Shown in pieces: positions 23,801 to 30,231 of a stretch of 33,060 nt of DNA. This DNA is from DATBMA01 sp036555105. GTDB lineage: Bacteria; Actinomycetota; Acidimicrobiia; Spongiisociales; ZC4RG35. The stretch is from contig DATBMA010000038.1 in the NCBI GenBank assembly GCA_036555105.1, positions 1-33,060 on the forward strand. Direction: 5' to 3'. A program made the translations under genes and the position numbers. The notes below the pieces were generated by a model. It was not told the origin of the DNA, searched no databases, and saw only the letters and a list, made by a program, of their open reading frames with translations. Positions within the stretch are counted from its first letter, which is position 1, and every line of letters begins with the position of its first letter.

Positions 23801-23869
23801 CACGCGGCGCGCCAGGCCGGTGTCGGGTCCGCAGCGATGTCGCAGATCGAGGCGCCCATCGGCATGTGC

Positions 23870-24127
23870 CTATGGCGCCAGCGTGGTGGATACCCCCGGC
23901 TGAGTGGTCGAGGGCGAGGTGGTTGGTGAGGACGGAAGAGTGGTAGCAGTCGGCGCCGTCGTCTGGGTGCCGGAGTTGTCGTTGTTGGCGACGAAGAACC
24001 AGATGAGCAGGGCGATGGCCACGATCACCAGCCCGATTGCAAACATGGCGGCGCCCGAACTGCCCTCGCGTGGCGTAGGGCCGTTCCCCGGCGGCGTTCC
24101 GCCTTCGTTGCGTGGCTGATAGGTCAT
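23870..24127 (-). CDS. Single-pass membrane protein with Thr/Ser/Pro-rich tail
   Basis: An 85-residue protein. Residues about 1-28 are a Pro/Gly-rich soluble head (MTYQPRNEGGTPPGNGP), 29-50 a membrane helix (MFAIGLVIVAIALLIWFFVA), and 51-85 a low-complexity Thr/Ser/Pro tail. It would sit in the membrane with the tail outside. No named family. ATG 24127 has GGAG seven bases upstream and a SigB-type promoter 52 bases before it. Confidence 0.72.
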   Translation of the reverse strand: MTYQPRNEGGTPPGNGPTPREGSSGAAMFAIGLVIVAIALLIWFFVANNDNSGTQTTAPTATTLPSSPTTSPSTTQPGVSTTLAP

Positions 24128-24179
24128 CTCGATGCTCCAGGTTCGCGAATGACCGGGGGAGCCCGGCCGCACACGACCA

Positions 24180-24205
24180 TTACCCGGAGATGCAGACCCC
24201 TAAAC
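24180..24205 (-). promoter_or_regulatory. SigB/SigF-type promoter of the single-pass membrane protein gene
   Basis: On the minus strand GTTTAG (24205-24200), 14 bases, GGGTAA (24185-24180). It lies in the short gap just after the GT4 gene's stop codon, giving the small gene its own start. Confidence 0.7.
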
Positions 24206-24213
24206 GGAGGTCG

Positions 24214-25326
24214 TCAAACCACGGCCAGCGCGGCGGCCAGCCGATCGAGCAGTTCGTCGTACCTGCGGCCGATCTCGCTCCAGGAGAGCCGACGCGCTTG
24301 CTGGCGGGCAGCCACCTCCGCCCGGCGATAGGCGATGTCATCGGTCAGGAGCCGCTCGATGGCCTCGGCCATCTCGCCGGGGTCGTGGCCCACGACGACG
24401 CCGGCTCCGCCGGCGAGCAGCTCACGAGCATGTGGGAAGTCGGTTGCAACCACCGGTCGGCCGGCGGCGAGGGCGTCGGAGAGCACTCCGGACGAGATCT
24501 GCTCGTCGTTGTCGTATGGGATCACCACGAGATCCGACCCCACCACGAGTCTGTAGAGATCGGCGTCCGTCTTGTAGCCCTCGTCGAAGGAGACCCGCCC
24601 CTCTATTCCCAATGCGGACGCAAGTCGGACGAGTGAGTCGCGGTAAGCGTGCCCATAGGAGCGGAGGACGTTCGGATGAGTCTGGCCGACGATGCGATAG
24701 AAGGGTGGTGGATCCATCCGGAGGCGGGAGACGGCATCGATGGCGCGCTCGACGCCCTTGCCGGGCCCAAGGAGGCCCCAGGTCATCAGGTTCCCACGAC
24801 GGCCCTGCCGCATGTCGGCAGGGGCCCAGCTGGACCCGTGCGGCATCACCAGGACCGCTTCGGTGTCGATTCGATTTGAAGAAAGGGCGGCGCGTGCCGA
24901 ATGGGACGGGACCACGACGGCCGCCGCCGACTCGACCAGCCGGGCCAGAATCGAGGCTTGCGCAGCGGTCGGCCGCAGCGGGATCGTGTGTAGTACCACC
25001 ACAACCGGTGTCTCCGACTGTTCGATCAACATCTCCACCGCCCGCCCCTCATGGGGCCCGTAGATGCCGAACTCGTGCTGGAGGATCGCCACCGGATAGC
25101 GTGCCAAGGCCTCGGCCGCCATCTGCACGCTGAATCGAGACGAGGGGTCGAACTCCATGGCCACCCGCCCGTCCGGGCAGGCCTCCTCACCGGTCTCGAC
25201 CAGCCGGAAGATGTCGATCGACCGCCCTTGTCTCTCCAGTGAATCGGCCAGATGCTCGGAGAACCTGGCGATGCCGCACCTGGTCGGTGCGAACGTCGAA
25301 ATCATGACAATGTCTGACTGGACCAC
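24214..25326 (-). CDS. GT4-like glycosyltransferase
   Basis: A 370-residue GT-B fold protein. The N-terminal Rossmann half begins IVMISTFAPTRCGIARFSEH and includes AILQHEFGIYGPHEG; the C-terminal half has LMTWGLLGPGKGVERAIDAV, the YKTDADLYRLVVGSDLVVIP stretch and the nucleotide-sugar motif SSGVLSDALAAGRPVVATD (E-x7-E-like region lacking the first Glu). It transfers a sugar, likely to a small or lipid acceptor; specificity cannot be told. The GTG start at 25326 has a weak AGAGG upstream. A SigB-type promoter lies 36 bases before it, and it is divergent from dps. Confidence 0.85.
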   Translation of the reverse strand: MVQSDIVMISTFAPTRCGIARFSEHLADSLERQGRSIDIFRLVETGEEACPDGRVAMEFDPSSRFSVQMAAEALARYPVAILQHEFGIYGPHEGRAVEMLIEQSETPVVVVLHTIPLRPTAAQASILARLVESAAAVVVPSHSARAALSSNRIDTEAVLVMPHGSSWAPADMRQGRRGNLMTWGLLGPGKGVERAIDAVSRLRMDPPPFYRIVGQTHPNVLRSYGHAYRDSLVRLASALGIEGRVSFDEGYKTDADLYRLVVGSDLVVIPYDNDEQISSGVLSDALAAGRPVVATDFPHARELLAGGAGVVVGHDPGEMAEAIERLLTDDIAYRRAEVAARQQARRLSWSEIGRRYDELLDRLAAALAVV

Positions 25327-25362
25327 GAAAAAAGCCTCTCGGTGCGACGGATTGGCGGGCTA

Positions 25363-25389
25363 ATACCCGGTTTGGGCCGCCCGCCAAAC
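25363..25389 (-). promoter_or_regulatory. SigB/SigF-type promoter of the GT4 gene
   Basis: On the minus strand GTTTGG (25389-25384), 15 bases, GGGTAT (25368-25363). Exact match of the -10 consensus. It faces away from the dps promoter; their -35 boxes are 20 bases apart. Confidence 0.8.
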
Positions 25390-25409
25390 CTACCCCGGTG
25401 CAGCCGCTA

Positions 25410-25436
25410 GTTTGAAAGGTGGTAGGCGCCGGGTAT
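25410..25436 (+). promoter_or_regulatory. SigB/SigF-type promoter of dps
   Basis: GTTTGA (25410-25415), 15 bases, GGGTAT (25431-25436), 77 bases before the GTG at 25514. Both boxes are near-perfect for SigB/SigF. Confidence 0.8.
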
Positions 25437-25513
25437 AACCGGCCGCGAGCCAACGATCACGGGCAAGTCTCACAGCCCGATTTCAAAAAGACGAATTCCC
25501 ATAGGGAGGCAGC

Positions 25514-26068
25514 GTGCCCAGGCCCAAGTTCACAGTACCTTCGATGTCAGTCGGCGACGCCGAGAAAGTGGTTTCGGAGCTGGACACCAGGCTGGCGGTT
25601 CTCATCGATCTCGCCCTGACGCTCAAGCACATCCACTGGAATGTCGTGGGGCCCCAGTTCATATCCGTACATGAGATGATCGATGCCCACCTCGACATGG
25701 TGCGGCCCATGGTCGACTCTGCCGCCGAGCGCATCGCCACCTTGGGCGGAACCCCGACCGGGACGGCGGCCCATGTGGTGGAGTCCAGAGGGAGTGATGA
25801 CTACCCGATCGCCAAGGCTGGAGTTGGTGAGCATCTGGCCGCTCTCGATGTCGTGTACACCGAGGTGATCACCGGTCACCGCAACGCGGCCGAACTCGTG
25901 GAGGACCTCGATCCCGTGACTCAGGACCTGCTGATCGAGCATCTGCGCGGTCTCGAGCAACTCCAATGGTTCGTCCGCGCACACCTGGAGAACGCCGCCG
26001 GCGCCATCGCCGAGTCGACTGGTGAGAAGGCGGCAGCCAACAAGGTCAGAAAAGCAGCAGACAGTTGA
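25514..26068 (+). CDS. dps: Dps-family DNA-binding ferritin-like protein
   Basis: A 184-residue four-helix protein with Dps landmarks: TLKHIHWNVVGPQFISVHEM followed by IDAHLDMVRPMVDSAAERIA, holding the ferroxidase His/Asp ligands, and LRGLEQLQWFVRAHLEN near the end. Dps forms a 12-subunit shell that stores iron, consumes peroxide and shields DNA in stress. A Lys-rich tail (EKAAANKVRKAADS) may contact DNA. The GTG at 25514 is preceded by GGGAGG. A SigB-type promoter lies upstream, as for dps in other bacteria. Confidence 0.92.
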   Translation: MPRPKFTVPSMSVGDAEKVVSELDTRLAVLIDLALTLKHIHWNVVGPQFISVHEMIDAHLDMVRPMVDSAAERIATLGGTPTGTAAHVVESRGSDDYPIAKAGVGEHLAALDVVYTEVITGHRNAAELVEDLDPVTQDLLIEHLRGLEQLQWFVRAHLENAAGAIAESTGEKAAANKVRKAADS

Positions 26069-26072
26069 GCCG

Positions 26073-26420
26073 CTACGCCCGAGCGATCTCGAGCGTGACT
26101 CTGTAGGGATGGGCGCGGTTCTCCAACGCCGCCACCAGGCGCCGCAGCATCCGCTCTCCCGTCGAGCTGATGCCTCCCTCACCGCCCACGCCTTCTACGT
26201 CGAGGCGCAGCTGCGTAGGAGTGGCGCTCATCCTCCAGTGGCTGGTGGTGACCAGGGGTGCGGTCAGCAGTTCCTGCCACAACAGGTCACAGATCAGGCC
26301 CAGGTCGGCGGCCTGGGACTGGGTCCAGTCCTCGCTGTGGGCGAACGAGAGAACGACCGTGTGGGCGATGATCCCCGCCCCAGGCTCCACTGGCAAAAGG
26401 ACTTCGATCGGCCACGCCAT
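26073..26420 (-). CDS. Degenerate RsbW/HATPase-like protein
   Basis: A 115-residue protein that aligns by eye with RsbW-like ATPases: helix DLGLICDLLWQELLTAPLV in the N-box position, TQLRLDVEGVG as the central strand, and GERMLRRLVAALENRAHPYR in the G-box position. The N-box Asn is replaced (ELLTAPL instead of ELVTNAV) and the glycines of the G-box are largely lost, so ATP binding is doubtful. It may be a sigma- or STAS-binding protein without kinase activity. Confidence in the family is moderate. It is divergent from the STAS gene with 13 bases between start codons and convergent with dps, 4 bases from its stop. Confidence 0.6.
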   Translation of the reverse strand: MAWPIEVLLPVEPGAGIIAHTVVLSFAHSEDWTQSQAADLGLICDLLWQELLTAPLVTTSHWRMSATPTQLRLDVEGVGGEGGISSTGERMLRRLVAALENRAHPYRVTLEIARA

Positions 26421-26433
26421 GGGTAGGCGGCCG

Positions 26434-26793
26434 ATGATACGATCTGCGCCGGAAGTGCCGCCGCAACTGGACATCGAACTGAGCCAGGCCTCCGGATGGT
26501 CGTTGATCAAGGCTGCGGGTGAGATCGACTTGGCGTCCGTGGGGCAACTGGAGGAAGCAGTCGAGGCCACGTTGGCCTCGGGTGCTCGCCAAGTTGCCAT
26601 CGACTTGACCGATATCACCTTCCTCGACTCGACCGGGTTGCGGGCCTTGATCTCCGCACACACCAGGCTGGAAGAGACCGAAGGGCAATTGGCGGTCATC
26701 ATCGATGGGGGGCCTGTGGAGCGCCTGTTCGACATCACCGGGATGACCTCCACACTGCACATTCACCCCTCGTTGGAGAGCGTCACCTCCTGA
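26434..26793 (+). CDS. STAS-domain anti-sigma factor antagonist (RsbV/SpoIIAA-like)
   Basis: A 119-residue single STAS domain: LDIELSQASGWSLIKAAGEI, then VAIDLTDITFLDSTGLRALI with the phospho-acceptor at Ser66 in the DSTGL motif, and an AVIIDGGPVERLFDITGM end. In partner switching, an RsbW-like kinase phosphorylates this Ser; the SpoIIE phosphatase removes it; the bare form binds the anti-sigma and frees sigma. The presumed partners are all within 8 kb. I chose ATG 26434, which begins the domain; the upstream frame overlaps the divergent gene. Confidence 0.88.
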   Translation: MIRSAPEVPPQLDIELSQASGWSLIKAAGEIDLASVGQLEEAVEATLASGARQVAIDLTDITFLDSTGLRALISAHTRLEETEGQLAVIIDGGPVERLFDITGMTSTLHIHPSLESVTS

Positions 26794-26816
26794 TTCTGTA
26801 GCGGCTGACCCCCGAT

Positions 26817-26842
26817 GTTTGCCCGCCTTCGCGGCCGGGTAC
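26817..26842 (+). promoter_or_regulatory. SigB/SigF-type promoter of the 193-residue membrane protein gene
   Basis: GTTTGC (26817-26822), 14 bases, GGGTAC (26837-26842), 27 bases before the ATG at 26870. Confidence 0.75.
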
Positions 26843-26869
26843 CCCATGTCGATCCCAACAGGAGGAACC

Positions 26870-27451
26870 ATGGGCGGAGTTATCACAGAACCACGTGTCC
26901 GCACCAATGTCGTCAGGCGCGGCTTCCGAGCCGACCTTGGAGCTTCCTTGGCCGGGCTGTTCGCGGGCCTCGGCGCCCTGGTCGTGGTCGGTGGGCTGTT
27001 CGCCGGATTCGCGGCAGCGGCCGAGTTCCAACTGAACCTGGTGGATGCGGCAGGTGAAGTACTCGAGCTCTCCACGCTCGGGTCGATCCTTGCCTTGGCG
27101 GCGGTGTTCTTCACCTTCCTCTTCGGAGGATGGGTGGCGGGCCGGATGTCCCGCTATGACGGGGCCATCAACGGTTTGGGAGCCGGGCTTTGGCTCCTGT
27201 TCTTTGCCGCTCTCTTCGCTCTGATCGGAGCGATGGTGGGCGCCGAGTTCAACGTGTTCGCCCAAGCCGGCCTGCCGGACTGGTTCACCGCCCTCAGGTC
27301 AGACTTCAGGTCGACCACCGGGGTGCTATTCCTCGTCCTGTTCAGCGCCGCGGTCCTTGGGGGCGGCTACCTCGGTGGCCGTCTGGGTGCGGCGGACCAC
27401 CGTGCGGACCACCGTGGTGGTGAAGAGATCGTCGTCAGGCCGGTTGTCTAG
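26870..27451 (+). CDS. Four-helix membrane protein, unnamed
   Basis: A 193-residue protein with about four membrane segments: LGASLAGLFAGLGALVVVGG, LGSILALAAVFFTFLFGGW, LGAGLWLLFFAALFALIGAM and LFLVLFSAAVLGGGYLGGRL. Glycine-rich helices with GGWVAGRMSRYDGAINGLGA resemble the TIGR04086/DUF-type membrane proteins often found near stress genes; I cannot name a function. AGGAGG sits directly upstream of ATG, and a SigB-type promoter precedes it. Two small membrane genes follow closely and may share the transcript. Confidence 0.75.
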   Translation: MGGVITEPRVRTNVVRRGFRADLGASLAGLFAGLGALVVVGGLFAGFAAAAEFQLNLVDAAGEVLELSTLGSILALAAVFFTFLFGGWVAGRMSRYDGAINGLGAGLWLLFFAALFALIGAMVGAEFNVFAQAGLPDWFTALRSDFRSTTGVLFLVLFSAAVLGGGYLGGRLGAADHRADHRGGEEIVVRPVV

Positions 27452-27478
27452 GACGCTTCAAGAGCTAGGAGAGTCGAC

Positions 27479-27535
27479 ATGTACATCGGACTCGGGACCC
27501 TTCTGATCATCATCATCATCCTGCTGCTCACCTGA
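27479..27535 (+). CDS. Mini membrane protein of 18 residues
   Basis: ATG at 27479 with AGGAGAG five bases upstream opens MYIGLGTLLIIIIILLLT, a single short hydrophobic helix. The good ribosome site, the clean stop and the position between two membrane-protein genes argue that it is translated. It may be a regulatory or lipid-affecting micro-membrane protein. Too short for family assignment. Confidence 0.6.
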   Translation: MYIGLGTLLIIIIILLLT

Positions 27536-27545
27536 GGGATAGGCC

Positions 27546-27935
27546 GTGGACACCAAGCAAACCCCGGCCAGGGCGGCAGGGGGCGAGCATGGCCTGAGCA
27601 CGCCGAACGGGAGGCTCATCCATGATCACCTCCTGAGCGTGACCCTGATGGTCCTCTTCCTCTTGAGCCTGGCCGGCCAAATGTTCTTCCAGTACCGGGA
27701 GGTGGTGGACGAGGCCGTGGCCGTTGGGGCCGTGGCGCCCGCCGTGATGTCGCGCGAGTTCCTCGACCCGTTCCTGGCTGCGGTATTCGAGAACTGGCAG
27801 AGCGAGTTCCTCCAATTGCTCACTTTCGTGGTGCTGGCGGCCTACCTGATCCATCGTGGCTCCCCTCAGAGCCGGGACAGCGAGGACGAGATCGCGGCCG
27901 ACGTGCGAGCCATCCGCCGGAAATTGGAAGCTTGA
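27546..27935 (+). CDS. DUF6766-like membrane protein
   Basis: A 129-residue protein with two membrane helices (LLSVTLMVLFLLSLAGQMFF, about 29-48, and FLQLLTFVVLAAYLIHRGS, about 87-105) separated by a loop ending in FLAAVFENWQSEFLQ. The FENW-x-SEFLQ motif and the RGS-x-x-SRDSED tail match my memory of the DUF6766 family, function unknown. GTG start at 27546 follows GAGGGAT. It ends the small membrane-protein run begun at 26870. Confidence 0.75.
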   Translation: MDTKQTPARAAGGEHGLSTPNGRLIHDHLLSVTLMVLFLLSLAGQMFFQYREVVDEAVAVGAVAPAVMSREFLDPFLAAVFENWQSEFLQLLTFVVLAAYLIHRGSPQSRDSEDEIAADVRAIRRKLEA

Positions 27936-28173
27936 CACGCTCATCCGGCAAGAACTGGATTTGGTCGAGCGGTGGTCCCGGGTCAACCTCACTCCACTCG
28001 TACGGTGGCGTGGCCTGAGGGTTATGGTCACTGTGCAGCCTTCCTCGGTGTTGAGGGCACCTGATGCCAGAGGCCGCAAACGACAGTACGAGGAGCTCGT
28101 CGACGACCTGAGAACCGCGACATCTCTAGCCATCCGGCCAGACGCTGGATAGGACCCCTGAGGCGGAGGCCCA

Positions 28174-29847
28174 ATGCCGGTCGAGAAGTTCATCGAGCTC
28201 GCCACCCATGAGGGAAAGCGCGTCCTCGACGTCATCTTCCGCAACGCCAGTGAGGCGGTGACGGTCCAGGATCAGAGCGGGAACGTCATTTATGCCAACG
28301 ACCTGGCCGCCGAGCTGACCGGCTTCGCCAGCGGCCAGGAGATGGCGGGAACCCAGTCGCCGGTCCAGTCGGTGCTCGGCCAGCTGGAGATGATCGATCG
28401 CAAGGGGGATCCGATATCCGTTGAGGCCCTCCCCGGGCGGCGGGTATTGGCAGGGGAGCCTTTCGCCGAGCAGATCGTCGGGTACCGGAGACCCGGATCC
28501 CAACAAGCCCAGTGGTCGCTGGTTCGGGCCAGTGCTGTCAAGAACAATGCAGGCGAGGTACTGCTGGCAATCAACTTCTTCCACGACATCACCGAGCAGG
28601 TCCGTCGTGAAGACCGGAGGCGGCTGCTGTCGATGGCCAGCCAGGCGCTTGGCTCCTCGCTCGAAAGCAAGCAGAACCTGAAGGCGTTGGCGGATGTGAT
28701 CGTCCCGGAGCTCGGCGGGTGGTTCGCCGTGCACCTGCTGGAAGGGGACCAGCTGGTGCTGGCAGCCGCGGCCTACCCGGACTCGGACGATGCTGTGGCG
28801 TTCGTGGAGACCTCGGGCACCGAGTCGGTGTCACTCTCCGGCAGCGGGTTCCAGGCTCAGGTGATCGCGTCCGGATCACCTCAATTCGTGCGCCGCATCA
28901 CACCCGAGATGCTCACCGAGGCGAAGACCCGGGCCGGAGCCGAGATCGCCGAGTTCATCCGCCGCCTGCAGATCGACAGCGTCATCTGCGTACCTCTACA
29001 AATCGGCGACAGGACGATCGGCACCATGACGGTGGCTCGCAACCTGCCCGACAGCGCCTTCGACGACTCCGACCTCGACCTCCTGGTCAGCATCGCCGTT
29101 CGCGCAGCCAGCAGCCTCGAGAATGCCCGGATCTACGAGGAGGAGCACGAGATCGCCGAGGTGCTGCAACGCGGCCTCCTCGCCCCGACCCTGGTGGAAA
29201 TCCCCGGGATCTCACTGGGGGCGCGTTACCAGCCGCTGGCCACCATCGCCCAAGTCGGCGGCGACTTCTACGACATCCTCCCCTTGCCAGGAGACCGCTG
29301 GGCCGTGCTGGTGGGCGACATCGCCGGCAAAGGCGTGCACGCCGCCACCGGGGTCGGCCTCGCCCGGTACACAGCCAGAGCGGTCGTGGCCATCGACCCA
29401 CGTCCCTCCACCGTGGTCGAACAGCTCAACGGTGCCCTCAGACAGGAGCAGCCGGAGAGGATGTGCACCCTCGCCTATCTGACTCTTGAGCGATCGCATG
29501 ATGGCTGGGACCTGGGGGTGACCCTGGCCGGGCACCCACCTCCAGTCCTGCTGCGGGCGGGTGAGGTCTCCTTCTTGGGAACCCCCTGCCCTCCGTTGGG
29601 GGTTCTGCCAGAGCTCGAGGTGCACCATGACCGTTACGCCCTCGGGCCCGGCGACTATGTGATCGTCTACACCGACGGCTACGACGTCCAGGGGCTGGCC
29701 CCGCCGGAGAGTGTCGAGCTGGCGTTGGCCGGAAACTCCTATGGCTCGGTGGAGGAGTTGCTCGATCGCATGATGGCCTTCCTGGAGAACGACTCGACCG
29801 ATGTCATCGACGACGTCGTCCTGCTCGCCCTGCGGGTGGCGCCTTGA
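28174..29847 (+). CDS. PAS-GAF-SpoIIE phosphatase (RsbU-like)
   Basis: A 557-residue cytosolic sensor phosphatase. Residues about 18-145 are a PAS domain (FRNASEAVTVQDQSGNVIYA; NFFHDITEQVRRED). About 150-320 is a GAF domain (ALGSSLESKQNLKALADVIV; SVICVPLQIGDRTIGTMTVA). About 325-557 is a PP2C/SpoIIE domain with its metal-binding acids: VGGDFYDI, VLVGDIAGKGVHAA, VIVYTDGYD and VIDDVVLLAL. It would dephosphorylate the STAS antagonist in response to a ligand or redox cue. GCGGAGG lies upstream of the ATG. It is first of three genes ending with the fused sigma factor. Confidence 0.9.
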   Translation: MPVEKFIELATHEGKRVLDVIFRNASEAVTVQDQSGNVIYANDLAAELTGFASGQEMAGTQSPVQSVLGQLEMIDRKGDPISVEALPGRRVLAGEPFAEQIVGYRRPGSQQAQWSLVRASAVKNNAGEVLLAINFFHDITEQVRREDRRRLLSMASQALGSSLESKQNLKALADVIVPELGGWFAVHLLEGDQLVLAAAAYPDSDDAVAFVETSGTESVSLSGSGFQAQVIASGSPQFVRRITPEMLTEAKTRAGAEIAEFIRRLQIDSVICVPLQIGDRTIGTMTVARNLPDSAFDDSDLDLLVSIAVRAASSLENARIYEEEHEIAEVLQRGLLAPTLVEIPGISLGARYQPLATIAQVGGDFYDILPLPGDRWAVLVGDIAGKGVHAATGVGLARYTARAVVAIDPRPSTVVEQLNGALRQEQPERMCTLAYLTLERSHDGWDLGVTLAGHPPPVLLRAGEVSFLGTPCPPLGVLPELEVHHDRYALGPGDYVIVYTDGYDVQGLAPPESVELALAGNSYGSVEELLDRMMAFLENDSTDVIDDVVLLALRVAP

Positions 29848-29889
29848 ACCGTCGCCGCCGGCAGGCAGGGAGCTTGTAGCCGGCAGTCG

Positions 29890-30231
29890 ATGGAACAGCG
29901 CACGGCCCGCCTCCGGGTTCGCCCCGATCCTCGGCACCTGACGGTGGCCCGCTCTTTCCTGGCCGCCACCCTGCGCCTGCAAGGGGCCCCCGAAGCCACC
30001 ATCGACGACCTTCGCATCGCGCTGTCGGAGCTCCTCACCCCGCTGATCACCGAAGGGCGCGAGGGCATCGAGGTGGAGATCTCCACCACGCCCCCGATCG
30101 TGGTGTCGATCCAGGCCGGCGATCCTCCGCCCGACCTCGACGAGCAGACGGAGGAGCTGGTACAGCGTCTCACCGAGGGCCGGCTGGCGGCAACTGGGAC
30201 CGGCTGGTCGATCGAGGTGGTCCTTGACTGA
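29890..30231 (+). CDS. Degenerate HATPase-like (RsbT/RsbW-like) protein
   Basis: A 113-residue protein shaped like an RsbW-type ATPase: helices RHLTVARSFLAATLRLQG and TIDDLRIALSELLTPLITEG, then strands VEVEISTTPPIVVSI and WSIEVVLD. The N-box Glu is kept (SELLTPLI) but the Asn is Pro, and the Gly-rich ATP lid is absent. It probably does not use ATP and may act as a binding partner or inhibitor. Its final 8 bases overlap the TTG start of the fused sigma gene, so the two are translationally coupled. Confidence 0.6.
   Translation: MEQRTARLRVRPDPRHLTVARSFLAATLRLQGAPEATIDDLRIALSELLTPLITEGREGIEVEISTTPPIVVSIQAGDPPPDLDEQTEELVQRLTEGRLAATGTGWSIEVVLD

Noticed and set aside
26421..26426. GGGTAG just before the STAS start codon
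   Set aside because: No GTTT box upstream at any allowed spacing, and it lies only 8 bases from the ATG.
28024..28152. Short plus-strand open frame (about 42 residues) before the phosphatase gene
   Set aside because: No ribosome site and mixed codon choice; the 238-base gap 27936-28173 otherwise shows nothing I can support.
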